This document shows positions 7,406 through 16,259 of a DNA stretch of 20,009 nucleotides, piece after piece (position 1 is the stretch's first letter; every line of letters starts with the position of its first letter). A program made the translations under genes and the position numbers. The DNA lies in assembly GCA_902805995.1 (NCBI GenBank), contig CADCUU010000023.1:1-20009 (forward strand), given 5' to 3'. A model generated the notes under the pieces. That model saw nothing but the letters and a program-made list of their open reading frames with translations. It did not search any database and was not told the DNA's origin. The DNA comes from an uncultured Rubellimicrobium sp. Lineage in GTDB: Bacteria; Pseudomonadota; Alphaproteobacteria; Rhodobacterales; Rhodobacteraceae.

Positions 7406-9712
7406 TCAGTCGGTGCCCCTGATCCCCTCATGCCCCGGGCTGCCCTGTCCTGCCGAAACGGGCAGGGCGATGATGCAGCGCAGGCCGTCCGGCCCGAACT
7501 CGTAGCTTGTCTCGGCCTGGAGCTGGTAGGGAAGGGCACGCTCGATCAGCTCCCGACCATAGCCGCTGCCAACGATGCGGGCGCTCGGCGCCGCGCCAGT
7601 CTCGCGCCACTCCACCCGAAGCTGTCGCTCGCCCCTGGGGCCATCGGTCAAGTCCCAGCTGACCTCCAGCCGTCCTTGGGAGCCCGACAAGGCACCATGC
7701 TTCAGGGCGTTGGTGGCCAGTTCATGCAGCGCGAGGGCAAAGGTCTGCACGGTCGCAGATCGCAACCGGATTCCCTCCGGTCCACGGAGGATGACCTGAT
7801 CCCCCACGCCACCCGCGTCGGTCATTCCATGTCCCATCAACTCGTTGCGCAGCAACTCGTCGAAGGTGATGCGGTCGCCCTCGTGCAGGCGCGACAGCAG
7901 CCCGTTCACCCGTGCCAGTGCGCCCAGGCGGTCGCGGAAGGGGCCCTGGAACTCCTCGATGGAATCGGCGCGGGCCAACGTCCGGTCCGCGACCGAGCGC
8001 ACCACCCCCAGCAGGTTCCGGGTGCGATGCTGAAGCTCGGACACGAGCACCGCGAGCCGCTCCTCCCAGCTTCGCCGTTGGGTCACGTCCAGCATGACGC
8101 CAACCATCCGGAACGCCTCGCCGGAATCGTCGTGGAAGAACCGGCCCCGCGCCGTGCACCAGCGCACCGCCCCATCGGGGTGGAGGGAGCGGAACTCGTG
8201 GTCATAGTCGTGATGTCCGGCCCGGGCCTGTTCGATGGCGGCCAGCGCGCCCGGCAGATCCTCGGGGTGCACGCGCGCGGCCCAGGCCTCGAAGCTGGGC
8301 TCCACCTCGCCCACCTGGTAGCCGTCGATGCGATAGTGCTCGTCCGACCACTCGATCCGGCCGCTGCGCATGTCCCAGTCCCAGGTGGCGAGATTACCGA
8401 CCTCGACCGCAAGCCGCAGCCGCGCCTCGCTCTCTCGCAGCGCCTCCTCGGCGGCGCGGCGGTCGGTCAGGTCCACCGTCACCGCGAGCAGGGTATTGGG
8501 CCCGTCGGTGCCATGCCGCAGGAGCGTCACGCGGCTGCTGGCCCAGACGACCGTCCCGTCCGGACGCCGGTAGCGCTTGTCGAAGCCTGCACTGGAGCCC
8601 AGGGACCGGGCCTGCGCCACGGCGGCAAGGCTCGGCGCCACGTCGGCGGGATGGGTCACATCGGGTACGCCCAGGGACAGGACCTCCTCGCGCTGTCGTC
8701 CGAGGATGCGGCAAAGCTCGTCGTTCACCTGAAGGAACCGCCCGTCCAGCGCGATCTCGGACAGCCCGACCGAGGCACTGCCGAAGATGGCCGCGAGCCG
8801 CGCCTCGCTCGCCCGCAGGTCCTCCTCGATGCGCCGCCGGTCGGTCATGTCGATGGCGGCGCCCCGCACCCGGACGGCGCACCCATCTTCGTCGAACAGC
8901 ACCTCGCCCCGGCTGAGCAGCCATCGCACCGTGCCATCGGGCCAGACGACCCGGAACTCGCGCTGGAACTGCCGCTCCCCCGCTTCAGCGCGGTCAATGA
9001 TGGTGGACAGGAGCGCCGTGTCCTCCGGATGGACGGCGGCGAGGCAGGCGGCCAGGGTCGGGCGCTCGTGCGGGGGCAGGCCGTAGAGCGCGTTCAGCCT
9101 GGGCGAGGGGCGGATCTCCCCCGTTAGCAGATCGGTGTCGTAGTCCGCCGCGCCAAAGGCCTCCAAGGTAGAGGCGTGGTACTGGGCCGTCGCGCGCAGC
9201 CTCTCTTCGCTCTCCCTCAGGCGCTGGTCCGCCGCGCTGGGTCCTGGGGTCTCCTGTCCGATGCAGAACAAACCGGCGACGAGGCCCCGGTCGTCCCGAA
9301 CCGGCGTCAATGACCACTCGACGGGCGCGTCCTTCAAGGGGCCGCTCTGGTCAAGAACGGCCCGGACGGCGTCGCGACTGACGGGCTCGCCCGCAAAGGC
9401 GCGATCCATGAGGGGCCGGAGGTCGGCCGCGATCTCGTGCCACACCTCCAGAAGGTCGCGGCCCAGCGCCTCGGGGTGCCGGTCCGACAGAACCCGGGCC
9501 TGTGCGTCGTTGTAGAGCATCCGACGCCCGGGACCCCAGACGACGAACATCGGCTGCTCGGCCGCGAGCATCAGATCCACGACTGTCCTCAGGGGCTGCG
9601 ACCAGGACGCGGTTGTGCCCAACGGAGCGTGGGTCCAATCCGCCTCGCGGATGCGGCGGGCCATCTCGCCGGAACCCGTGGGCCAAAGGGAACAGGACTC
9701 GGACCGTTCCAA
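7406..9712 (-). CDS. HWE-family sensor histidine kinase with four PAS-like domains
   Basis: The 768-residue product has no obvious membrane helix, so it is probably cytoplasmic. Four PAS-like units can be read: about 35-155 (MFVVWGPGRRMLYNDAQARV), 175-290, 305-418 and 430-545. The last three end in the usual PAC phrases (IDMTDRR, VDLTDRR, LDVTQRR). The kinase core is of HWE type: LVSELQHRTRNLLGVVRSVA with phospho-acceptor His562, HELATNALKHGAL (663-675) for ATP binding, and the WRE motif in VEWRETG (700-706). HWE and related HisKA_2 kinases in alphaproteobacteria commonly signal to single-domain regulators or to PhyR of the general stress response. No receiver domain or partner regulator adjoins it. 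The longest frame starts at a TTG (9712) with GAGGAACC directly before it. An ATG at 9664 would remove the conserved-looking GEMARRIR segment. The exact start is therefore uncertain. Confidence 0.88.
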   Translation of the reverse strand: MERSESCSLWPTGSGEMARRIREADWTHAPLGTTASWSQPLRTVVDLMLAAEQPMFVVWGPGRRMLYNDAQARVLSDRHPEALGRDLLEVWHEIAADLRPLMDRAFAGEPVSRDAVRAVLDQSGPLKDAPVEWSLTPVRDDRGLVAGLFCIGQETPGPSAADQRLRESEERLRATAQYHASTLEAFGAADYDTDLLTGEIRPSPRLNALYGLPPHERPTLAACLAAVHPEDTALLSTIIDRAEAGERQFQREFRVVWPDGTVRWLLSRGEVLFDEDGCAVRVRGAAIDMTDRRRIEEDLRASEARLAAIFGSASVGLSEIALDGRFLQVNDELCRILGRQREEVLSLGVPDVTHPADVAPSLAAVAQARSLGSSAGFDKRYRRPDGTVVWASSRVTLLRHGTDGPNTLLAVTVDLTDRRAAEEALRESEARLRLAVEVGNLATWDWDMRSGRIEWSDEHYRIDGYQVGEVEPSFEAWAARVHPEDLPGALAAIEQARAGHHDYDHEFRSLHPDGAVRWCTARGRFFHDDSGEAFRMVGVMLDVTQRRSWEERLAVLVSELQHRTRNLLGVVRSVADRTLARADSIEEFQGPFRDRLGALARVNGLLSRLHEGDRITFDELLRNELMGHGMTDAGGVGDQVILRGPEGIRLRSATVQTFALALHELATNALKHGALSGSQGRLEVSWDLTDGPRGERQLRVEWRETGAAPSARIVGSGYGRELIERALPYQLQAETSYEFGPDGLRCIIALPVSAGQGSPGHEGIRGTD

Positions 9713-9745
9713 GGTTCCTCGCAGGACAGGGGTCGCACGAGGTGC

Positions 9746-9774
9746 ATTACCGACCCAGTGCCGCCGAAAGGCAA
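9746..9774 (-). promoter_or_regulatory. Candidate sigma-70-like promoter of the HWE kinase gene
   Basis: On the minus strand TTGCCT (9774-9769) is followed after 17 bases by GGTAAT (9751-9746). Each hexamer matches four of six consensus bases. The implied transcript start is about 25-30 bases before the TTG at 9712, which suits that start codon. This is pattern matching only. Confidence 0.35.
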
Positions 9775-9908
9775 GTCACCTTTGCAGCAGGTATGCACGG
9801 GAGAGTGTATCGGACGCAGAACGGGAGAGGGGCCCTAAACGTGGTGGACAAGAGGTTGTGCCGCCTCTCGCCACGTCGCGGCGCCTGCTCGTAGTCCCCG
9901 AACTCGAT

Positions 9909-9930
9909 CCGGGCAAAGCGCCTCGCCCGG
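9909..9930. terminator. GC-rich hairpin downstream of sco
   Basis: CCGGGC and GCCCGG form a perfect 6-base stem with a 10-base loop, about 97 bases past the sco stop on the minus strand. No T-run follows, so intrinsic termination is only a possibility. Confidence 0.25.
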
Positions 9931-10026
9931 CTCCATCGCTGGGCACGATGCAAGGACGACCTTTGCGGGAGCCCTCGTTCGGCACCGCGCGACAGGGGGC
10001 CTCGTGGCAGAGGATAGGGCCGCCGC

Positions 10027-10719
10027 TTAGCGGAGCATCCCCGTCAGGCTGTCCCACCACCCCTCTCCGGCAGACCCCTCCTGACCGGGATGGGAGTTCG
10101 TGAGCCCGTTCACATAAAGGACCATGTTCATCGGCGTGACGTCGAGGCCGTGGAACCGTCCCGCGAGCCGCCCGCCCCGGTCGATCACATGGAACACCGC
10201 CCCGTGCATCTGCTGGCCATCCTCCATGGGCGTGAAGCTGTTGCTGTAGGCGGCGGACAGATCGCGCGTGGTCCCGTCCGCGTCCTCGGGCCGGGCCGTG
10301 AGGAAGGTCCAGTTCACCGGATCGAGGCCATGCGCCTCTCCATAGGCCGCCATGATCTCGGGCGTGTCGGCGGCGGGATCCGTCGTCACCGTGACGAACT
10401 GGACCATGTCCTTCATGGGCGAGGCATTCACCTTCTCCTGCACCTCGGCCAAAAACTCGGACTGAAGCGGGCAAAGGTCCGTGCAACTCGCAAAGACGAA
10501 GTCGAGCACCACGACCTTGTCGGCGAAATCCGAAAGACTCACCGGGGTTCCCGTGCCGTCCATGAGGTCGAAGCCCGGCGCTGGCTGGTCGATCACCTGG
10601 AAGTAGGGCTCCTGCTCGGTCATCACCTCGTCGAGAGCCTCGCCGGGGTGATGGGCCGATGCGGCATTGGCCAGCGTCAGAAGACCTACAAGGGTGCTGC
10701 AAAGGAATGTGGTGCGCAT
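10027..10719 (-). CDS. SCO1/SenC-family copper chaperone
   Basis: Sco proteins deliver copper to cytochrome c oxidase (CuA site) or act as periplasmic thiol-redox/copper-handling proteins. The 230-residue product begins with a signal peptide (MRTTFLCSTLVGLLTLANAASA, cleavage likely after ASA). It then shows a thioredoxin-like fold with the copper-binding pair in FVFASCTDLCP (Cys79 and Cys83) and the conserved histidine in QMHGAVFHVID (His172, with a second at His177). TTDPAADTP and the WTFLTARPED region also match the family. The ATG at 10719 is supported by GGGAGGT a few bases upstream and by the signal peptide; the frame runs further upstream without support. No cytochrome oxidase gene adjoins it. 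It is divergent from the secreted BNR-repeat protein gene. Confidence 0.88.
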   Translation of the reverse strand: MRTTFLCSTLVGLLTLANAASAHHPGEALDEVMTEQEPYFQVIDQPAPGFDLMDGTGTPVSLSDFADKVVVLDFVFASCTDLCPLQSEFLAEVQEKVNASPMKDMVQFVTVTTDPAADTPEIMAAYGEAHGLDPVNWTFLTARPEDADGTTRDLSAAYSNSFTPMEDGQQMHGAVFHVIDRGGRLAGRFHGLDVTPMNMVLYVNGLTNSHPGQEGSAGEGWWDSLTGMLR

Positions 10720-10738
10720 GGGACCTCCCGTTGGTGCG

Positions 10739-10754
10739 AGAGGTACGGACCTCT
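10739..10754. promoter_or_regulatory. Perfect palindrome upstream of sco
   Basis: AGAGGT, four bases, then ACCTCT form a perfect inverted repeat whose near edge is 20 bases before the sco start codon. It could be an operator or a small 5' leader hairpin that affects sco expression. No protein is identified that binds it. Confidence 0.3.
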
Positions 10755-10827
10755 GGCCGGACGTGCCATGGGGGGCGGTGTCGCAGGTGTCGGTTTCCTT
10801 CAGCATCCACGCCCAGTGTCTCGTCCA

Positions 10828-10839
10828 AGGGGCGCCCCT
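10828..10839. promoter_or_regulatory. 12-base perfect palindrome in the sco/BNR divergent region
   Basis: AGGGGCGCCCCT lies near the middle of the 253-base gap between two divergent genes. A shorter palindrome, GACATGTC, sits at 10929-10936. In GC-rich DNA such sites also arise by chance, so operator status is unproven. Confidence 0.25.
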
Positions 10840-10972
10840 CCAGGCTACTGAAATCCTTTGTGTCCTGAACCAGGGAACGCGCGGTGGCTGCAACGCCGAC
10901 CGCTGGCAATCCCGCAGGGGCGGACATAGACATGTCGGACTCCGCAAGCATTCCACAAGAAAGGCGACAGGA

Positions 10973-11842
10973 ATGGCAAGGTTCAGGCACCCGCTCCTCT
11001 CGCGGCTTGCTCTCGGGCTCCTCCTGTCTTCGACATTTCCGGCTATCGCGCAGGAGACGGCGCCCCTCGCGGACCTGCTGGGGCACAGCCATGTCCACGG
11101 GCTGGCGCTCGACCCCAAGGACCCCGGACGGCTTCTTCTGGCGACCCATCACGGGCTCCACGCGCTCGCGCTGGACACGGGCGCCGTCACTCCCGTGGGC
11201 GAAAGCCGGCAGGACTTCATGGGCTTCTCCGTCGCGGGCGAGGACCGCTTCTTCGCCAGCGGCCACCCGGAGGAGGGCGGCAACAGCGGCGTGCTCCGGT
11301 CCGAGGACAGCGGAGTGACCTGGGCCCGGCTCTCGGACGGCGTGAACGGCCCGGTAGACTTTCACCAGATGACGATAAGCGCCGCCGACCCGGACAGCGT
11401 CTATGGCGTCCATGCCGGCCTTCTCCAGCGCAGCCGCGACGGCGGCACCACCTGGGAGGCGGTCGCGCCCGCGCCCGAGGGCCTGATCGACCTCGCTGCC
11501 TCCTCCGCCGACCCCGAGCGCCTGTTCGCGGCAACTGAGGCCGGGCTCCTGGTGACCGAGGACGGCGGCAAGGGCTGGCAATCCGCCGTCTCCTTGCCCT
11601 CGCCCGTCTCCTTCGTGGAGGCCGGGCCGGGAGGGGCCGTCCACGCCTTCGTCCTCGGCAAGGGCCTAGTACGCGCGGAGGAAGGGGCGCTCGATGACTG
11701 GACCCTGGTTTCCGCGCCGTTCGGGGGCGACTACCTGCTGCATTTCGCGACGGATGGCACGCGGGCCTTTGCCGTCACGGGCTCAGGCGCGCTGCTGGCC
11801 TCTGAGAACGGCGGGGCAAGTTGGGCCCTGTTCGGCGGCTAG
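10973..11842 (+). CDS. Secreted BNR/Asp-box repeat protein (beta-propeller-like)
   Basis: The 289-residue product has a clear Sec signal peptide (MARFRHPLLSRLALGLLLSSTFPAIA, cleavage after AIA). It then shows repeated Asp-box motifs of the type S-x-D-x-G-x-T-W: SEDSGVTW (110-117), SRDGGTTW (154-161), TEDGGKGW (195-202) and SENGGASW (277-284). Such repeats build sialidase- or sortilin-like propellers and do not by themselves prove an enzyme. The opening HSHVHGLALDP (38-48) resembles the F510_1955 group, named as glycosylhydrolases but without firm activity; that link is from memory. The ATG at 10973 is chosen because the signal peptide begins there and purine-rich AAAGGCGACAGG precedes it. The gene is divergent from sco and convergent with the hybrid kinase, 14 bases away. 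A periplasmic role near copper handling is a guess from location. Confidence 0.8.
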   Translation: MARFRHPLLSRLALGLLLSSTFPAIAQETAPLADLLGHSHVHGLALDPKDPGRLLLATHHGLHALALDTGAVTPVGESRQDFMGFSVAGEDRFFASGHPEEGGNSGVLRSEDSGVTWARLSDGVNGPVDFHQMTISAADPDSVYGVHAGLLQRSRDGGTTWEAVAPAPEGLIDLAASSADPERLFAATEAGLLVTEDGGKGWQSAVSLPSPVSFVEAGPGGAVHAFVLGKGLVRAEEGALDDWTLVSAPFGGDYLLHFATDGTRAFAVTGSGALLASENGGASWALFGG

Positions 11843-11861
11843 GTCCTTAGGCGACCCTAGC
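11838..11861. terminator. Shared hairpin over two convergent stop codons
   Basis: GCTAGGTC (11838-11845) pairs with GACCCTAGC (11853-11861), with one bulged C and a 7-base loop. It contains the stop codons of both convergent genes. A bidirectional terminator is possible, but there is no T-run on either side. Confidence 0.35.
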
Positions 11862-14800
11862 TGTCGCGCTCCTGTCGCCCCCTCGGGGCGGCACGGGCCT
11901 GACGGGTGGCCAGCCTGTCCCGCAGCGTCGTCTCAAGGATCTCCAACTCGAAGGGCTTGCGCAGCACCACCAAGTTCGGGTCCACCACGGTCTCGACCTC
12001 GCCCGTGTCGGCATAGCCGGTGGCCAGAATGACCGGCACGTCGGGCCTGAGCTTCCGCACCTCGCGGACCACCTCCGCCCCGTTCATCTCGGGCATGGCG
12101 AAGTCCACGATCAGCAGGTCCGGGTCGGCATCTAGGCGCGCCAGCCCTTCGGCGCCGCTGGCCGCGCCCAATGCGCGATGGCCCAGCATGGAGAGCGCCG
12201 ACAGGAGCCAGCCCCGCACGTCGTCGTCGTCGTCGATCACGAGGATCGTTGACCGGGCCGCTGTTGGGGCCTCTGCGACGGGCCCAGCTTCCGACAGGGC
12301 AGCTCCCGCGGGGGTCTCCACCAGCGCGCGCCGCAGGAATATGCGCACCACCGTGCCCTCGCCCGGACGCGTGTCAATCCGAACCGTTCCGCCCGACTGC
12401 CGAGCCATGGCATAGACCTGCGACAGGCCAAGGCCCGTGCCTTTGCCCAGGCTCTTGGTCGTGAAGAAGGGCTCAAAGGCGCGTTGGGCGACCTCCTCCG
12501 GCATCCCCGTGCCAGTGTCCCGGACGTCCACGACGACATAGTCCCCGGGAGCGAGGTCCGGGTCCGCGCCCATGGTTCGCGTTCCGGCCGAGACGGTGAC
12601 GGTCCCTCCCTCGGGCATCGCATCTCGTGCGTTGATGGCGAGGTTCAGCACCGCCATCTCAAGCTGCGTTGGGTCGACCTCGGCCAGGATCGTCGGGTCC
12701 GCCTCCTCCAGCACCACCCCGACGAGCGGGCCAATGCTCCGCTGTAAGAGGTCCCGCATCCCGGCCAGCGCCCGCCCGACCGGCACGGCCTGCACCTCCA
12801 GCTTCTGGGACCGCGAAAACGCCAGAAGCTGGGACGCAAGGCTCCCGCCGCGCCGCGTTGCCTGAAGCCCCTGTTCGGCCAGGAGCTGGACCCGCCCGGC
12901 ATCTTCGGGCTTGCGCAGGATCAGGGCAAAGCTCCCCTGAACCGCCTGGAGCAGGTTGTTGAAGTCGTGCGCGATACCACCAGTGAGTTGCCCCAGCGCT
13001 TCCATCTTCTGGCTCTGCCGAAGCGCCTGTTCGGCCTGCCTCTGGTCGGTGACATCGCGTCCGATCGCGTAGAACACTCCCTCGCCGGGCACGCCCGTCC
13101 AGGACACCGTCCGGTAGGTGCCGTCCTTGTGCCGCAGCCGGTCCTCGAAGTCGGTGACGCGCTCCCCGCGCTGAAGCCGCTCCACCATGCCCGCCAGACG
13201 CCCACGATCCTCGGGATGGGTGATCTCGGTGAACGGCGTGGACAGCAGCATCTGCTCGTCATGGCCGAGGATCCGCGACCAGGCCGGGTTGATGGCCCGG
13301 CGTCGCCCGTCGAAGCCGAACACTGCCATCAGCTCGTTCGAGTTCTGCCAGATGCGGTCCCGCTCGGCGGTGCGCTGGGTCACCTCCGCCTCCAGGTCGT
13401 AGTTCAGACGGCGCAACTCGGCTTCGGCCTTGGCGCGGGCGGTGTCGTCGCGCAACGTCAGCACGGCCCCGATCCGCCGCCCGTCAGGCCCCTTCAGCGG
13501 ACGGCCGGAGCCTACCGCGATGACCTCCGTCCCATCGGGCCGGACGATCCGCCATCGCACGTTCTCCACGATCTCGCCCTTTAGGGCGGCGCGGGACAGG
13601 GGTAGCGCTTCGGGGGCGTAGGGCTCCCCCTCCATGGTGAGGAGGTTGTAGGTTTCCGTATACCTGTCCGGCGTCACGCCAAGCTGCGACACCCCATGGA
13701 TACGCGCCGCCGCCTCGTTGACGAAGGTGATCCGGCCCTCGGTATCGGTGACGATCACGCCCTCGGCCAGCTGGCCCAGGATGGCGGCGGTGCGGGCCGC
13801 CTCGCGCTCGGCCTCCTCGCGCGCCTGCTGAAGCGCACGCTGCGCACCCTTCTGCTCGGTCAGGTCCAGCACGACGGCATAGACCCCATCGACGCGTCCG
13901 CCCGCGTCGTGCCGGGGAATGTAATGCACCTCGGTGTCGCGGTGGTGGCCATCCCGTCCGGGGGTCATGACCTCGACCCGGCTAGCCTCGCCCCGCAGCG
14001 CCGCCCGGATGTGTGCCCGGCGCGGCTCGTAGGCCTCCTCACCCAGGACGTCGCGGATCGTGCGGCCCAGCATCTCCTCGCGCGGGCGGCCGAACCATTG
14101 CTCGTGGACCCTGTTCATGAAGCGGTAGCGCTGGTCGCGGCCGATGAACGACACGAGGAGGGGCAGGGCGTCGGCCAGCGCACGAAGCTCCTCCTCGCTG
14201 GCGCGGACCTGCTCCTCGCTCTGCCGGCGCTCCGTCTCGTCGGACACGACCCCGATCAGCCGAACGGGGGCACCCTGCGCGTCGAGGAGGATTTCGTAGC
14301 GCAGCCGCAGCCAACGCAATCCCTGCTCGGGGTGCTGGTAGCCGAACTCTGCCTCGCCCGCGGTTTCTCCCCGTTCGAGATCGGCCAACACCTTGGTCGA
14401 GACCCGCTCCTGCTCGCCCGGCGCATAGCGAGCATTGGCCTCCTCGGCTCGGATGGGCGCGCCTTCGGGAAAGCCGAGAAGGAGATGAAGCTGCGGCGAG
14501 CCCGTCACAAGCCCGGTCGCCACATCCAGATCCCAGACGCCCAGCCCGCTGGCCGCCAGGGCGAGCCGCAGCCGCTGGGCGACGTCGCGCTCGGCCTCCT
14601 CAAGCGCGCGGCGCTCCGTCACGTCCTGGATGGTGCCGAGGTACCGCACCGCCCGCGGACCCTCCGGCCCGTCCTCGAAGACGGCCTCCCCGTGGGCGAC
14701 GATCCAGCGGACCGAGCCGTCCGGGTGAACGATGCGGTATTCGTAGGGGATCCGGTCGCGGATCGCGGGATCGACGGCGCGCCGGGCCTGCTCCGAGGTG

Positions 14801-15405
14801 CGCGGGTAGTCCTCCGGGTGAACGGTGCGCCGGACATCGTCGATGGTGATCTCGCCCGTCGCAGGCAGGCCGGAGATCGAGCGCGCGATGTCGGAATAGG
14901 TCATCCGCCCCGTCGCGATCTCCCAATCCCAGATCCCGATCGCCCCCGCGCCCGTCGCGAGCTGAAGCCTCCTGCGCTCTTCCCGGAGTGTGCGCGCGGC
15001 GGCGACCTCCTCGGAGGTGTCCTCATGCAGAAAGAGCCAGTGCCGTTGGCCGCCCAGTTCGACCGGGGCGATGCGCGACCGCGTGGCGACGGCGCTCTCA
15101 TCCTTGCGGCGGCTGCGCCATTCCCCGATCCAGGAGCCGGACCTTCGCAACTCGTCGGCCACCCGGGCCATGACGCCAGCCTTCTCCTCCGACGAAAAGG
15201 CGTCCTGCACCGCAGCGGCGCGCCCGGCCAGCTCCCCCGGGCGATAACCGAGGAGCCGTTCCAGCGCCGGATTGGCGTAGACGACCGTTCCATCCTCGCG
15301 GGCGAGGCTCACCCCTTCGGTCATGCGGTCCAGCAGGACCCGCGCGAGGCTCTGCGGGTCGCCAAGCTCCCGATGGCTCAAAGGAGCAAGAAGCGGTATC
15401 TGCAT
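11857..15405 (-). CDS. Hybrid sensor histidine kinase/response regulator with six PAS-like domains
   Basis: The 1182-residue product is predicted cytoplasmic, with no clear membrane helix. Reading along it, PAS-like units lie near 20-132, 145-265, 275-392, 405-515, 535-655 and 680-786, several closed by PAC-type phrases ([33 protein letters not shown]). HisKA follows with [20 protein letters not shown] (phospho-acceptor His813). The ATPase has [14 protein letters not shown] (921-934), [11 protein letters not shown] (961-971), [19 protein letters not shown] (977-995). A C-terminal receiver follows: [11 protein letters not shown] (1054-1064), phospho-acceptor Asp1101 in [11 protein letters not shown] and Lys1150 in VVLRKPFE. 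The set is complete, so it should autophosphorylate and pass phosphate to its own receiver, and perhaps on to a phosphotransferase that is not in view. The ATG at 15405 is preceded by a G-rich stretch. The signal sensed is unknown. It lies downstream of cysA on the same strand, with 125 bases between. Confidence 0.92.
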   Translation of the reverse strand: MQIPLLAPLSHRELGDPQSLARVLLDRMTEGVSLAREDGTVVYANPALERLLGYRPGELAGRAAAVQDAFSSEEKAGVMARVADELRRSGSWIGEWRSRRKDESAVATRSRIAPVELGGQRHWLFLHEDTSEEVAAARTLREERRRLQLATGAGAIGIWDWEIATGRMTYSDIARSISGLPATGEITIDDVRRTVHPEDYPRTSEQARRAVDPAIRDRIPYEYRIVHPDGSVRWIVAHGEAVFEDGPEGPRAVRYLGTIQDVTERRALEEAERDVAQRLRLALAASGLGVWDLDVATGLVTGSPQLHLLLGFPEGAPIRAEEANARYAPGEQERVSTKVLADLERGETAGEAEFGYQHPEQGLRWLRLRYEILLDAQGAPVRLIGVVSDETERRQSEEQVRASEEELRALADALPLLVSFIGRDQRYRFMNRVHEQWFGRPREEMLGRTIRDVLGEEAYEPRRAHIRAALRGEASRVEVMTPGRDGHHRDTEVHYIPRHDAGGRVDGVYAVVLDLTEQKGAQRALQQAREEAEREAARTAAILGQLAEGVIVTDTEGRITFVNEAAARIHGVSQLGVTPDRYTETYNLLTMEGEPYAPEALPLSRAALKGEIVENVRWRIVRPDGTEVIAVGSGRPLKGPDGRRIGAVLTLRDDTARAKAEAELRRLNYDLEAEVTQRTAERDRIWQNSNELMAVFGFDGRRRAINPAWSRILGHDEQMLLSTPFTEITHPEDRGRLAGMVERLQRGERVTDFEDRLRHKDGTYRTVSWTGVPGEGVFYAIGRDVTDQRQAEQALRQSQKMEALGQLTGGIAHDFNNLLQAVQGSFALILRKPEDAGRVQLLAEQGLQATRRGGSLASQLLAFSRSQKLEVQAVPVGRALAGMRDLLQRSIGPLVGVVLEEADPTILAEVDPTQLEMAVLNLAINARDAMPEGGTVTVSAGTRTMGADPDLAPGDYVVVDVRDTGTGMPEEVAQRAFEPFFTTKSLGKGTGLGLSQVYAMARQSGGTVRIDTRPGEGTVVRIFLRRALVETPAGAALSEAGPVAEAPTAARSTILVIDDDDDVRGWLLSALSMLGHRALGAASGAEGLARLDADPDLLIVDFAMPEMNGAEVVREVRKLRPDVPVILATGYADTGEVETVVDPNLVVLRKPFELEILETTLRDRLATRQARAAPRGRQERDS

Positions 15406-15491
15406 CGCGGCCCCCCAGCGACCCGGGGACCACTGCCCGGGCCGCTTCCCCTAGTGGTAGCAGGTCCGTTCCGGGACGGCTATGCGCCAGT

Positions 15492-15515
15492 CCCAGCCGG
15501 CGCCGGGCTGCTGGG
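15492..15515. terminator. GC-rich hairpin downstream of cysA
   Basis: CCCAGC (15492-15497) and GCTGGG (15510-15515) flank the self-palindrome CCGGCGCCGG (15497-15506). The structure begins about 16 bases past the cysA stop on the minus strand. It could end or weaken transcription of the cys operon before the kinase gene. No T-run follows. Confidence 0.35.
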
Positions 15516-15530
15516 GGGATCAGGCCACAA

Positions 15531-16250
15531 CTAGGCCGTGACGAACTCCCGGACGAAGGGGGTGGCGGGCCGGGCCTTGATCTCGGCGGGGCGGCCCACC
15601 TGCTCGATGCGGCCCATCGACATGACGACGACGAGGTCCGCGAGTTCCATCGCCTCCTCCTGGTCATGGGTCACGAAGATCGTGGTGAGGCCGGTCGTGT
15701 CGTGGATGTCCCGCAGACCCTGCCGCAACTCCTTGCGGACCTTGGCATCAAGCGCCCCGAACGGCTCGTCGAGCAGGAGCATCCTGGGCTCGATAGCAAG
15801 CGCGCGGGCCAGGGCCACCCGCTGCCGCTGGCCGCCCGAAAGCTGGGACGGATAGCGGTCCGCGATGTCGGGAAGCTGGATCAGGTCCAGAAGCCGCGCG
15901 ACCCGGCGCGCGATCTCGGCCTTGGGGGGGCGGGTCGCGCGAGGGCGGGCACGCAGGCCATAGGCCACATTCTCGAAGACGGTCATGTGCCGGAAGAGCG
16001 CGTAGTGCTGGAACACGAAGCCCGCCCGACGCTCCTGCACCCGCAGGCCCGTCGCGTCCACTCCGTCGAACAGGACGCGCCCCTGCACCGGCTCCTCCAG
16101 CCCGCCCAGGATGCGCAGGAGCGTGGTCTTGCCCGACCCCGACGGCCCGAGGAGCGCCACCAGCGCCCCCGAGGGAATGGCGAGCGAGACGGGATGGAGC
16201 GCCGCGGTCGCACCGAAAGTCTTGGCGATCTCGTCGATCTCGATGTGCAT
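15531..16250 (-). CDS. cysA: Sulfate/thiosulfate ABC transporter ATP-binding protein, short form
   Basis: This is the ATPase of the sulfate importer. All catalytic motifs are intact: Walker [10 protein letters not shown] (35-43), Q-loop FVFQHYALF (78-86), signature [15 protein letters not shown] (137-151), Walker [14 protein letters not shown] (157-169), and the switch histidine in [11 protein letters not shown] (His195). [19 protein letters not shown] and [19 protein letters not shown] are typical of CysA. At 239 residues it is about 100 short of the usual 330-365: it ends at PFVREFVTA, just where the C-terminal TOBE-like regulatory region would begin. The ATG has GGAG before it and starts 9 bases after the cysW stop, so it is translated from the same operon. 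A molybdate transporter ATPase is an alternative family, but the cys partners argue for sulfate. Confidence 0.88.
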   Translation of the reverse strand: MHIEIDEIAKTFGATAALHPVSLAIPSGALVALLGPSGSGKTTLLRILGGLEEPVQGRVLFDGVDATGLRVQERRAGFVFQHYALFRHMTVFENVAYGLRARPRATRPPKAEIARRVARLLDLIQLPDIADRYPSQLSGGQRQRVALARALAIEPRMLLLDEPFGALDAKVRKELRQGLRDIHDTTGLTTIFVTHDQEEAMELADLVVVMSMGRIEQVGRPAEIKARPATPFVREFVTA

Positions 16251-16259
16251 GGGGTTCTC

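Larger units (their letters stand above)
9713..10026. other. 314-base intergenic region between sco and the HWE kinase gene
   Basis: No convincing gene lies here; the open frames crossing it are low-quality and lack ribosome sites. It holds a candidate promoter for the kinase (9746-9774), a perfect inverted repeat CCGGGC/GCCCGG (9909-9914 and 9925-9930) that could end the sco transcript, and a shorter repeat AGAGG/CCTCT (9851-9855 and 9864-9868). Confidence 0.5.

Noticed and set aside
9776..11644. A 622-codon open frame on the minus strand
   Set aside because: It crosses sco in another frame, the divergent intergenic region and the BNR gene antisense. The product shows no domain and is compositionally biased.
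15443..15475. A second GGAAC box upstream of the hybrid kinase gene
   Set aside because: The bases at 16 or 17 spacing are GGGG rather than CGTT, so it does not match an EcfG promoter.
13696..15534. A 612-codon open frame on the plus strand
   Set aside because: It is antisense to the hybrid kinase, with no recognisable motif or ribosome site. Similar long shadows at 7397-9127 and 5639-7354 were rejected for the same reasons.
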